From assembly GCF_028769735.1 (NCBI RefSeq), contig NC_088171.1:60013716-60077715 (forward strand): a stretch of 64,000 nt of DNA. The letters run 5' to 3'. The position numbers were made by a program, and so were the translations under genes. This document shows positions 51,742 through 63,080 of the stretch, one piece after another. Source of the DNA: Zonotrichia leucophrys gambelii (taxonomy: Eukaryota; Chordata; Aves; Passeriformes; Passerellidae). Position 1 is the stretch's first letter. The number at the start of each line of letters is the position of its first letter. The notes beneath the pieces were generated by a model, which saw only the letters and a list, made by a program, of their open reading frames with translations, did no database searches and was not told where the DNA came from.

Positions 51742-53989
51742 AAGTCCCTAGAACTGTTTGCTATATATAGAAATACTGTATTATAAAGTGTTAGTTACTG
51801 TTAAAAAATACCAATTACATTTATAGTGAAAACCATTACATTGATTTATCACAAAACAGTTCATTCACTGTGTTTGTGCATAAAACTGCTAGTAATGTGA
51901 CACAAAATGTAGTTTCCATTTTGAACTCTGCAAACTTGGGAAAATTATAAGCAGGAAGATACAATAAAGCTAATGAACATCTGAAAAGCTTATATTCAAT
52001 AAATTGCTTTACACTTAGAAAATACTTCTGCTGGAGAGACAGTTCACTGGTTTCCATCACAGTGCAATTCTTTGGTGTAATGAGAAATTTTGAAAAGAAT
52101 TAAGCAGGGTCCAACTCTTCCTGCAAGGGTCCAGCTCAATTATGGGCTGAAATAAATCTTTATTTCCAACTTAGTTTCAAGTGTATTCCAGTGCTTTGCC
52201 AGTCTTGGTCTCATAAGTGTGGAACACAGGTGGTGTGTATCAGTGTTAGATACATTCACCTTCAGCATATTTTATTTTTTGATATGTCTTCTTTCATAGC
52301 TAATAATTAATAATTAATAAAGTCTTGATTAATGTTTATTCTGAAGTTTAGATGTCACTATTAAGTATATAGATGCTATTTCAAGGTTCATTTGAAATGT
52401 AAAAGAATTATTTTTCATTTTATCTATCATCAATACGCTGTAATAATCAAGTAGATATTTACCAGCTTGTCTACACTGCATGCACAGAAACAAAACCATC
52501 TGGCATATAAATTTTGCTCATGGTACAATGAAAGTAAGTATAGTCTAAATTAACACCATAGCATAGCAAAGTAAATCCATACATCCCTTCATTTTAAGCA
52601 TTTTGTTTTCTTTTAACAGCTTTTTGGATTTTTGTTTTATTTAGAGGGAAAGATTCCTAAAACTTGTTACAATCAAACCCTCATTGCATTCAAAGGGAAA
52701 GATGACTTTATTTTAGCCTTACCGAGAGTGGTTTGAAATCATTATGTTCCTGAAATACACCATTTTGCAGCTGCTCTTCTAATAACATTTAAAGCATCAG
52801 TGGACATATTAGAAAAAAAATATGTGAATTGGTGTCTGAATATACATTTTTTATAAATAGACATTATTCCCATTGCTTACAGTGATGGCTTCTTGCTTCC
52901 TTACAAGTAGGAAAAAGAATCTCCCCCCTCTCTAATAAGAATATTGTAGGACTTCAGTATTTGCAGACATTACATCTTGATGATAGAATAGTGTTCAATA
53001 AATAAATAATTTGCTGCTTTTATACAAATATTGAGAAAAAATACTAAAAATAATGAGGAATTACCACTATGATCTCTTTCTAATTTAAAAGGACACTTTA
53101 GTTTTTGAAGCATTTTCTTTATAAACTTGAACTGCAGAAGACAATAAAGAAATGTGCTGAATAGCCCTCTTCCCACTAGTCCAAATAATTCACCAGAATA
53201 AGAAAAAAACACAATGATTTACCTGTTTCCCTTTTGATTTCTGAATTGACATTGGTTTTCCTTCATTACACTGGATACCAGGTAATAAAAACCAATTAAA
53301 GACCAACCCATAAGTACAACTTTTGTTTGGAGGAATTAAAAAAAAAAAGTGGTGATTTTGTCCTACACTAGTAATGTACCTCACAAATTGTTGAGTGCAG
53401 GGCACAGACATGCTGAGAATGATCATCCCTTTCTCAAGCAGCAAAGGCATAAACCTCCACTTCTCTGGGGTGCTGCTGTCCTACAGGCGATTTGAGGCTG
53501 AAGTAAGTGATTCATTTGGAATCCAGATATTTCTCAACAAAACCTTCAATACTCTGGGACAGAAAGGGTAATTACGGGGAGAGTGATAGGGACTAACAAG
53601 GCCAATACTGCAGCTCATTTCCTTTGGCAATTTCCAGTTTTCAAAATGATTGTCGTAACTAAGGAAAATCACGTTATGGTTGACTTTTTGTTATCAGCCA
53701 TTTTCTTTTAAATATGAGATAGGTTGTATATACTATGCTTTGTGTATCAGGATCATTAATTCAACCAAGCTGGTTGAAAGTGTCTGTACTAAGATGGAAA
53801 TAAAAACATCATGCTCAGAAGGAGATTAAAACCCTAAAAGACAATGCAAATTATTACTTTCAGTCAAAATTTGGAATGAATTTTACTAGCTCTGGAATGG
53901 TGCGGCATTCTGATTTTTAATTAAAATGAAATCAAGTAATTTCACTTACTTTAAAATAGAGACTGGCAGTAATATAACAAGAGTTTCCA

Positions 53990-54520
53990 GAGTTTATGTT
54001 GGACTTGGCTTAAATCATGCCTGTTTTAAGGTGATGCTTGAGACATGATAAATTGTCTTGTGCAATTCAGCTGTTGCAGGCATCAGATTGCAGCTTAATG
54101 AGCATCACACAATCACCTGTTTCTCCAACATTTTCTAGGTACAATCCATAATTTCACAAAATATTTTTATTTTTAGCAGAAGAGGAACCAGGGCCCCAAT
54201 ATTTTACTTTATTGGAAAAACATTTTTTCATGTAATCTCATTTTTAAGGCATGATGTGGATTGGTCTCTGGCTTATATGATGCATGCAGTTTCAACAATA
54301 TAAATAAATATCAGCATCTCCAGCTATATAAAGTATGGAGAGGGTTGCATTTCAGCAAGTTTTATCATATCAATTAATGAGCCTTTTCATGCCTTCTTAA
54401 CTCTTATTTTACGATAAAGTTTTAAACGAGAAATCACCGTGACAAGTTAATGACCTCGAGTTTAATGTTTAAACTGGGACGTTACTTAGGTCACAGCATG
54501 AATGAAAACAAAAATCTTTT
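53990..54520. other. Candidate conserved non-coding block
   Basis: A dense set of AT-rich regulator-type motifs without simple repeats: tcaattaatgag near 54370, tataaataaatat near 54300, gctatataaag near 54323 and ttacgataaagttt near 54410. No coding frame runs through it. Assignment as regulatory DNA is inference. Confidence 0.25.
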
Positions 54521-57500
54521 TATAAACTTCCTCCCTTTCGGTGCATGCAGCCTTTCCCATTCTGTGCCTCCATGGGTGTCAGCTGGTCCTTGGCAGGAGA
54601 AGACATGTTCCTGCATTCTCGGACACCGTGGTCGTCACCTAGAGTGAGCAGAGCACTTAGCACAGCGCAGCAGCATCGAGCTCTTCACTACCCAGATTTG
54701 TTGGTATGCTGCCCCAATGGGCTTGTGATTTCACTCATCAATTTTATGGTAAAAAAAATGGAATTCTTTCAGGCACTATAAATGCCAGCTCTAACAGAAG
54801 AGCAAGAGCTTCAAAGTGGATCAGAGGTAACTTTGCTGGCTTCTGGTCTCCTTCACAAAATCCTTGATTTGTGTATGTATCAATAAGCACAAAACTTGAA
54901 GTCAAGATTGAACTAAAATTTTTAACCATTTAGTTTCAGTGGGGGAGGGGAAAGGTGGCTGAAAAGCTAAGGTCTATCCCATCCCAACAATTCAGTGTCC
55001 CAGAGTCCCATGAGTTCAGGGATTTTTACCTGCATTTATAATTTTCTGTTTGGTATTTTATTTTAAATGGTAATTTAGATGAAATGGGAAGAGTTTCCTC
55101 TAACCAATATGTGAATTATCCAAGAATGTTGTGGGTTCAACGTGTGATTGTTCACTAGTATTTTTCTCTTTTTTTTTGAGTTATGATCAAGTTGGAGCAT
55201 CAGCAACACGGTATCCTCTTCAGACACTGGTGCATTTATTAGCTTTGGCTCATGCTGCTGTGCCTTGGATAATATCTCCCTGGGCTGAGCTGTAGCTGTT
55301 AGCTGCTGACCCTTGGCAGAGAGTGTCCATGAGGCAGCCCTAAGTCCTGCACATGTCCTCTCCCTGAATCCGTGTGAATGGAGGATGTAATGAAAGGGAT
55401 CTGCACACCATCACTTCTGAGAAATCACCTCCTCCCATGCTTTCTGAGCCTGAGTCAAAGGGGGATGCTCCAATCACACTGATTTCTACAACCATGCTGA
55501 CTGGCTCCTTTTGATCTTTGTGCATTTTACTTGCAATCTAATGTCACATAATATTAACAGACTTAATTAACTGAGGAGGTGAACTTACTCTCATTCCAGT
55601 CAAGAGGAATTTGGCTTTGAGTGAAAAGGGAGGGGATATGATGAGGCAGGGTCAGAGGTCACTCAGTTTAAAGAAATTTATCTAGGTTCACTTTACAACC
55701 CACATAAATCTTTCTCTCTTCACTTTGGAGATAGACAGCTAGAGGAAGTAAGAAACATGGCAACGGATTTGTAGACAGCTTGTCATTTGGAGGCAAAGGT
55801 AGAAAGAGTGGAAGCCCCCCCACTGTAAGATTTTTCCCATTTCCGTCACTTTCTGTTTTTCTATTCTCCAGGAAGGTGTAGAAGGGAAGAAAAAGCAGCT
55901 TGTATTCACGTTATAATTAATGCAAACTTGCAAAGTTGAGAAATGTCCAACAGACAGTAAGGGCCCTCTTGAAAAGTGTATCATAATCACACTGTGGGAC
56001 ACTCATTCATCACGCAGTAAACAGCCAAGTGGCTGCACTTCATGTGCCAGGTATCCATCACAAGGGCACACCTGCACTTTAGACAGGTTATCATGGCACA
56101 CCTATCCCTACTGCTTTGGCCCAGGGGGATCTAGTGCCTGTATCTCCACTCCCATCATGTGGATGGAAGCACAGCTGCCTCGCAGTGGGGACACCCGCCA
56201 CCTTTTTCTGGTATGACAGATGCACATCTGGCCAAAGGTGGGAGAAGACCACACACCCTAAAGGATACAGTATGAAGTGATCTTCTGAAAATTATGTCTG
56301 GCACAGAACCCATTCCATCAGAGTTCCTGAGAGGCTTTTGAAGAAACACAGGAGGAGTACACGGAACATGCAGTGCCCTCAGCAATCTGCACCCAGCCTG
56401 CAGACATGAACACTCTAGAAGCAGTTTGATCAGATATAATGTTAGGAGGGAAAAAACCAAACCACTAAGAATTTATATCCTGTAACAGAAAGGATGAAAG
56501 ACTAATGAAAAACTAAGTTTTAAACAAATTTACTACTACAACACAGGATTGTCTAGCTTATACCCAAAGACAGAAATGTCATAGGAAAGGGGTGTGCTTT
56601 CATTTATTCTCTCATACTCCCTGCACCTTAGGAGGCATGCACAGTTTATGGAGGGAAAAGTTTATAATTTATATCATAATATATTGTTTAATATTCACAT
56701 AGTAATATTATTTTCAAAATAAGAATATTACTATCCCATTCCTCAAAACTTCCATCCTATTTTGTTGTCACAACTAAAACCTTTCCAATGATTGGAAGCC
56801 AAAACACTGCATCAGGAAAGATAAAACCCATGATGTGAATGCAGAGGCAATTTGCCTATTGAGCGTTTATGAGTACATAGAATTTGGCATTTGAAGAATC
56901 CTTTGGCATACCATTCACAGAAAAAAACCCAAAACAAACTAGAAACTTGGGAGATGAAAGTTAAAAAATTATGTGAAAAAGACCTGATTTATCACTCTAG
57001 GCTGGTTTCTGAATGCTGTTCAGTTTAAAGTTGTTTAGTGATATATTTAATAGCTATGACTAAAACAATAATATGGAACAACTACAGAAGATCAAAGTAA
57101 ATTTTTCTTGTAGATATCCATGGATAACCTCATTATGAAACAGCAAGAGCATGCCATTTACTATGAAAATAATACTATGGTGATAAGACTACTATAACTT
57201 TTTTGCTTTGATTTAGGCTTTAGAACTTGACTAGAGATGCAGTCCCTTTTCTGAAACACACTCCTATTTGCACCAAGTGTATGTATGTCCATGAGCATTT
57301 GGCAGTGCTAGTGGTCAAGGAGCTGTGGAAACTGCTGCTGTCTGTGAAATCTTTCCTCAGAATTTCTTGTCGCTTAAAAAAGTTTCAGCCTTGTCACGTT
57401 TTCAAGGCCACTGCAGGATGGCATCAGTACGTACTTCTGAAGCCTGCCAGGGGAACATGCTGATTACTGTAAAAGGGAAATGTTTTCTTGCTATGGGAAT

Positions 57501-58135
57501 GATGTGGAGGGGAGAGGGAGCTAAGGGTCATGGTTTAGCACTAAAATGGCTGCCAGGCTTACAATGGCAAGTAGAGGAGCTCCTGGATGGGATCACATAG
57601 GTGTTTTGTTTTTTTTCTGCCAGGGTGGCTATGATGTAATTACACTTGCTTTGACACTACCTCTTTTATTGGAACTGGAATTTTTCCTCCTTCTGATTTA
57701 ACTAGTAAACTTGTTGCTATCACTTACTTTTTTAAAAGAAAGAATAAGTAATCTAAAGGTAAAATCTCTTTAACCAGGGAGAATGAGCTGCTCATGCCCT
57801 GTTTCTCTATTTCCTACTACTACAAGAAAAGACAAAAGCCTGACCCAAACAGAAGAAGGAAATGTTTACTCCTGGTTTCCTCCCCTTCACATTTAAAACA
57901 TACAATCCTTTTGTATGTTTTACATACACTGTGGAAAGAATTTTTTTTTTTGCCAATAAGCAGTTATGAAGGAAAAATAACCAATTATTATATTATTTAT
58001 ATTTATTCTGGTAGATTCAGCTCTGAGTCAGAAACAACACATTCCAAAATATTAACTGCTGCACCTTTGTAGGTCTAGCTAAGAAGAAGCAACACTTACT
58101 TGTTTGTGGAAATTTCTGCCTTTTGTCTTACAGAT
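54521..58135. other. Unique non-coding DNA
   Basis: No gene supported. Frames of 98-101 codons on opposite strands near 55920-56460 overlap and lack domains. A structured hairpin at 56699-56734 is listed separately. Confidence 0.6.
56699..56734. repeat. 11-bp inverted repeat with nested inner palindrome
   Basis: atagtaatatt (56699-56709) pairs exactly with aatattactat (56724-56734). Inside the 14-nt loop attttcaaaat is itself a 5-bp palindrome, so the whole 36 bp can fold as a stem with one aag bulge. Entirely AT-rich except a few bases. Confidence 0.85.
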
Positions 58136-58736
58136 TGTCTTGGGTTGCAATGCAAGGTGGAACCAAAAATAGTGTTCTACTGTCATCTGCATGAGCTGTC
58201 ACAATGGGTGGAGCAGTGTTCTTTATCTTCTCCATGGCTCAGCCCTGATTACTCCCTGGGGAAGCAGGAGCCACCCTGGGGGGGCCATCTCTGCTAATGG
58301 GCCATCAGGGTCTCCCAGCATCACTCACAGAATCACATCATCCCTACCCTGGGGAGGAACCAAACATAACCTGGATATAATCTGAGGCTTCGAATATCAT
58401 GAGAGGACCACCACTGGATTTCCAGTGGACAGGAACTCTCAATAACCACCACTGGACCTCCAGAGAAGGACCAGACCCTTCTACAGGGTCACTGCTTGGA
58501 CAGAACCACACGCACCACTCCAAGAGGACGGCAGCCACCCTTTACTTGTACTGCTACCACCATCCTGACCAACAGGGTGTCAAATTGTCGTCTGACTTTG
58601 TCAGTTTTAGCCAGTGTTTCTGTACTTTTGCCTTTATTGTAATTTTTCTATTAAATTGTAGCTCTGACTTGGAATCTCTAGCAAAATATTTGTGTGTAGG
58701 TAATTTCTCACTCTGGTTTGCCTTCAAACCAATGCA
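58136..58736 (+). mobile_element. Solo LTR of an endogenous retrovirus
   Basis: It starts TGTCTTGGGTTGC and ends AAACCAATGCA. The ends are TG...CA with partly matching inverted termini (TGnnTTGGnTTG). The flanks are cagat (58131-58135) and cagac (58737-58741), a 5-bp target duplication with one mismatch, as expected for ERVL-like insertion. A polyadenylation signal variant ATTAAA lies at 58650-58655, about 80 bp from the 3' end, with a tataat-like site near 58376. An accaccactgga motif occurs twice, about 38 bp apart. No gag, pol or env sequence adjoins. The sequence resembles a songbird LTR family as I remember it. Frames of 65-119 codons inside it are not genes. Confidence 0.8.
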
Positions 58737-59690
58737 CAGACATATCAACTGGACCTGAAATTAGGAAAATCAATCCTTTTGGAGACCTGATAGGAGGAAA
58801 GAATCTGCAGTGCAAAGGGAGCACCACAGCACTGACAGGAAATGTTCAAGGTTGGCAACTTCACTTTTTACCCCTTTGGAAAATTTGTATTATCTGTTTT
58901 GAACTTTTCTACTTGCTGACGTAGGGCCCACTGCCATCACAGAAATACAAGAAAAATTACTCTAAAATTGGCAGGAGGGTGCTTTGGAGATAACTGCAAG
59001 TTTTTCATAAAAATGGTCCTGTTTCTCCTCAGCTGAAACTCAATTCCTAACACATACATACATGGTAAGAGCATATGGCAGAAATTTTTCAGGTAAAGTG
59101 TGCCAGAACCATAAATGTAGAACAGAAAATGGACAGACTGTCTCTCTCACCTTGCATGAACAATGGCACTTTTGTCATTTTCCCTGTGCCCTAAATAGAC
59201 TGGATTCAGTAGCTTTGAATTCATGACATTCCTTCTCACACCGATCTCCAGCTCATAATAAGCTAGTAGCTTAGCAGTCTTTTTTTTCCTTTTCCTTTTT
59301 CTTTTTTTTTTTTTTTGGTTGTTTTTTTTGTTTTGTTTTTTGTTTTAAATTGGCTAGGAAGGCAGGCAAGCTTTACAACCAAAACAATCAATTTCAAGCT
59401 GCCGAACCCAATCAGGCCGATTTGAGAGTGACCCTTTAAATTAAGTGTGAAACTGGGAGATGGAGCTCCCCTTTCCTACTCCAGAGCTGGTGGAGAAACC
59501 ATCACTTCCTTTTGTAAGTGGGTGCATTAATAGTTGTGCTGTTCTTGCAGACATTATGTGCTAACAAAACTATGTGTGCCTGGTTCTGTAGCAGGTTACA
59601 GGGGAAAAACAAAGAGAAGGCCATCTGGCTCCACCAGTTTGTATGTATAATGTCCAGATACTAATGCTTAATGCACTTGTAAACCTAAGT
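58737..59690. other. Unique non-coding DNA with a long T-rich tract
   Basis: No gene. It includes the T-rich tract at 59281-59346. The rest is unremarkable. Confidence 0.6.
59281..59346 (+). repeat. T-rich/pyrimidine tract
   Basis: About 66 bp, almost all T with occasional C and G (TTTTTCC, TTTTG units), including a 16-T run. No adjacent retrotransposon body is recognised on either strand. Confidence 0.85.
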
Positions 59691-60020
59691 TGTCTCTCTC
59701 TCTCGGGGTCTGATTTTAATTTGGGTAATATTCCCGTTAATAATAACATCTAATTACAACATCCATTAAAAGTTAGTAACATTAATTTAACAGGGAGAAA
59801 ATCTAATAGAGTTCTTAGAGCCGTATTGGCATTTTTCCATTAAATTAATGTTACAAACTTTTAAAAGGATGTCTTAAATAGGCATCGTTAGTGGTGGGAA
59901 TATTAAACAAATTAAACTCAGGCCTTTAATATGAGGTGGGAGCCTATTTATGAATCCAAGCAAAGGTGTCTGCTATGCCTTTCAACCCATTTAAAATGTT
60001 CAACAGGAAGCATAAGGCTG
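59691..60020. other. Candidate conserved non-coding element, homeodomain-motif rich
   Basis: After a short ctct repeat (about 59693-59704) there are about 300 bp free of repeats. They are packed with TAAT/ATTA cores, including ctaattacaa (near 59750), attaatttaac (near 59782) and ttaaattaatg (near 59840). The sequence tatttatgaatccaagcaaa follows near 59946. The pattern strongly resembles deeply conserved vertebrate enhancers. No coding frame fits. Conservation could not be tested. Confidence 0.35.
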
Positions 60021-62580
60021 TGCAAAATTTGCAGTACCTAAGTTTCCTCCTAGTAAAGGCTCAAATGAATGACTTTTTTTTACAGTATCTCTTTGGCTGG
60101 CCGTGTGGTCCACACATTCTTGCTTGGCTGCTGTTCTTTTTTTCCAACAATGATGTTCAGGCCTAATTATTTCCCTCCTTTTGGTTATTTTCGTTGGTTT
60201 GTTTGTTCCTTTGTTCAAAGAAGGTGATAATAAAATTAAAGGATGACCAGTTCTCCTGCTACTTGGGCAGAGGCCTTGGTAGTTTTGAAAGAGACTGACA
60301 TATTTGTCTAAAGAGGGAGAAATGGTATCCGAGATGTAGAGGTTTTCTAAAGGCTTTTTGTCTAAATCCAGAGCTCATCTGCAGTAGGGAGCATCTACAG
60401 TTTAAACATGAGCCTACTCAGATGGTCAAACAGAACTGTAAAGGGATTAATTTTTTAAAGATGATTCGTAGTTTACAGGCTGACTAGGGACAGAACTTTT
60501 TATAAGGCAAACATTGGATTAGACAGATTATATTCCCCTTGGGGCAAGGACAAAAGGAAGAGCTACGTGTGAGAGAAGTTAGTCAGATGCTTAATGTAAT
60601 AGTGGAAGAGGATCAGCAGGGACTGGGCTCATTTTGTGCCCTATGTAAAACACAAGCCTCCAGCACAGTCTATTGTTAATGCTTCAATAATACAACAAAA
60701 TTTAATAAAGCAGCAGTGACAGCAAAATCAGCAGAGCAGCGCAGTGTGGTCAGACTCAGCAGTCTTTAATAATGCATGGCTTCAGATTTTCAGCCAGCAC
60801 TTTGCTGCTTCAAGACTTTCCAAGCAAACATCAGCAAACACACCACATTCAGAGTACCTACCTGGAATAGATACCAGGATGGGATCTAGATATGAGCAGT
60901 TTGTGTTTGACACAAGTCTTTGGACTTGTGCAGCCCTTCTGACGACACACTGCTGAAACTTATCAGATCCCTTTTTAGAAGGGTCTGGTCTAATGTAAAT
61001 ACTGAAATAGGAATGCATTCAAGCTTACAAATCCCCACAATTCATTGTATCATTCAGTAGGCTAAATGCCAAATTTGTGAAATATTTTTTTGTTTACCCT
61101 GCTATATGGACACCCTTCTCCTACTTGTATGTTTGCCTGCCTCACCAGATTTCAGATTTCAGCCTGTGAGGGCCAGCTTCTGGGCAAACCCCATTGGCTC
61201 CTTCTGTCTCCTGTCTGGGCACCATAGGTTAACAAACATCTCACAGTTTTCCCAAAAAGGCAGGCTGGGCGACTCCATGATAAAAAGCTACCCTAGCTAG
61301 CTATTAGCCCTCTCTAACTGGGTGTGGGCAGTATGGTAGGATCCTTCCCAGAGCTGAACTGTGCGGACCCCAGAGGCAGAATGTGAGCCTCCTTGCACTG
61401 ATATCATCAGTCTTAAGGGTTAATTATCACTACTTAACAGTATATCTGAAGTTTGGTCTTTTTCAGGCAGTCCCAGGGTGATCTCCTGCAGGCACACAGG
61501 GCTGGCACACGGAGCTTTCCAGCTCACAAGTAGTTCTTGCCTAGAAAATCAGCCCTTATGAAGCAGAGGCAGCTTTTCATTATCACTCTGAGTGCATTTT
61601 GCTTGTGAATTCCACCCCTCAAACATAAAAAAATCCCCAAGAAAACAACAGCCTCCAAACCTTGTTGACTTCAGGGTTTATTACAATAAATAATGGTGAT
61701 AGGAGAGTGGACTGCAATTTGAATGGCCTTTTCTGTGACTCTAGTAATTCATGTCTCAAATAGCAACAGCATTTTGACTAGTAATAAATAAAAATAATTT
61801 TTAAAATAATAAGAAAAATTATATTACTGCTTTATTATTAAAGGAGTATCAAAATGCTATTTTCATGCTGGAATATGGCAGCCAGAAAGATATAGGGAAA
61901 AACAAATACCAATAAAATAATATTTTGATTCTGTGTGGGAAATCGAATTATGAATTGTAACAAATGAGCTTGGTGGTTTTTTGGTTTGGTTTGGTTTCTT
62001 GGTTGTTTTTGTTTTTATTCTTTTTTTTTAATTCTTGGGTATCTATTTAGCTACACTTCTGAGCTCAGATAAGAAAAGAGATTTTACATTACCCAAATGC
62101 TAAAATACTCTAGCATCCAAGTAGTTTAGTGATACTGTTTGAAAGGAGAAAAAAGTCTAGTATGCCATTAAGCAGATTGGTTTTCCTCTTTTGTTCCACA
62201 ATAAGCTTTTAGTTGGGAAAATATACAGCTATTTGTATCATCCTACAGCCAGTAGTGTAAGATGCAATAACATAGTGTAAATTTATAACCAATGCAGACT
62301 TACAAGCAGACTGTAGAGATGTATGTTGCCTAAAGCAATTAGATTATTATTGTAGTGGTATTAGAATAAATTCAATTAAAATGTTATGTTGGTTTTTTTA
62401 AACAAGAATATTTTGCTTTCTTCTAATATTTCCCAATATATTTTACTTAGAACATATTAGCTAAACTAAATCATTAGATGATTTTATGCTAACAATTTTA
62501 AATATTCAAGACTAAAAAAGAAAAGCATGTACAGCCATTATAAGGGCTGTTGTTTACTTTTATACTTTTCCCTTTCTCCC
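60021..62580. other. Unique non-coding DNA
   Basis: No gene. Low complexity is limited to the GGTTT/T-rich tract at 61972-62031 and AT-rich stretches around 61781-61860. Confidence 0.6.
61972..62031 (+). repeat. GGTTT-type and T-rich simple repeat
   Basis: GGTTT units (near 61983-61996) merge into T runs. Low complexity only. Confidence 0.85.
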
Positions 62581-63080
62581 TAGTGAGACATCCAGACACT
62601 AACTGATTCAGCAAAGGATAGGTCTATGTGCATGTTTACATACCTTCACATATCGCTTCAACATGCCCATGAAACATAAAGGAAGGAGGATAAAATCCTT
62701 AAGACCAATCAGTAAACAACGGGCTATACTGTCCTCCCTAACACAGGTTTTTCACAACGAAGCAGAGGCATTCTTACAGCACCTCCACAACAGGGATTGG
62801 TTGAATCAATAGGGATAAGCTACTGTTAATTAGTCTGATCTACTTTAATAACTTTATTCAGAAGGAAGGATGGGAGGGAGGCTAGGGGAAACTTCCCTGC
62901 TGTCAGTATTATACCCCATAGAGGCGCCTTATATCAGCAATTCAGTGGGAGGAAGTCATGTGGAAGCATTTCTGCATTGTTCCCATGAGCATTCATCTCC
63001 TAATTTGCATTAAACCAGTAGGCAGTCGACACTGGTTTGGGTCCATACCTGTAAATCTTCTATTATGAGATGAAAGTATT
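62581..63080. other. Candidate conserved non-coding element
   Basis: Repeat-poor sequence with an octamer-type POU site, ATTTGCAT, in taatttgcattaaa (63001-63014). It also has forkhead-like tgtttac (near 62633) and gtaaac (near 62712) and TAAT cores near 62828. There is no open frame of note. Suggested regulatory function is inference. Confidence 0.3.

Larger units (their letters stand above)
46521..53989. other. Unique AT-rich non-coding DNA
   Basis: No gene supported. It includes (TTTA)n at 48582-48600, an 11-bp hairpin at 49574-49603, a duplicated gaaattatgtaa near 49175-49205 and a 10-bp inverted repeat (aattacacag/ctgtgtaatt) at 51699-51741. The 118-codon frame at 50508-50864 has no recognisable domain. 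Confidence 0.6.

Noticed and set aside
58399..58758. 119-codon plus-strand frame
   Set aside because: Lies inside the solo LTR and runs out of its 3' end. No protein similarity.
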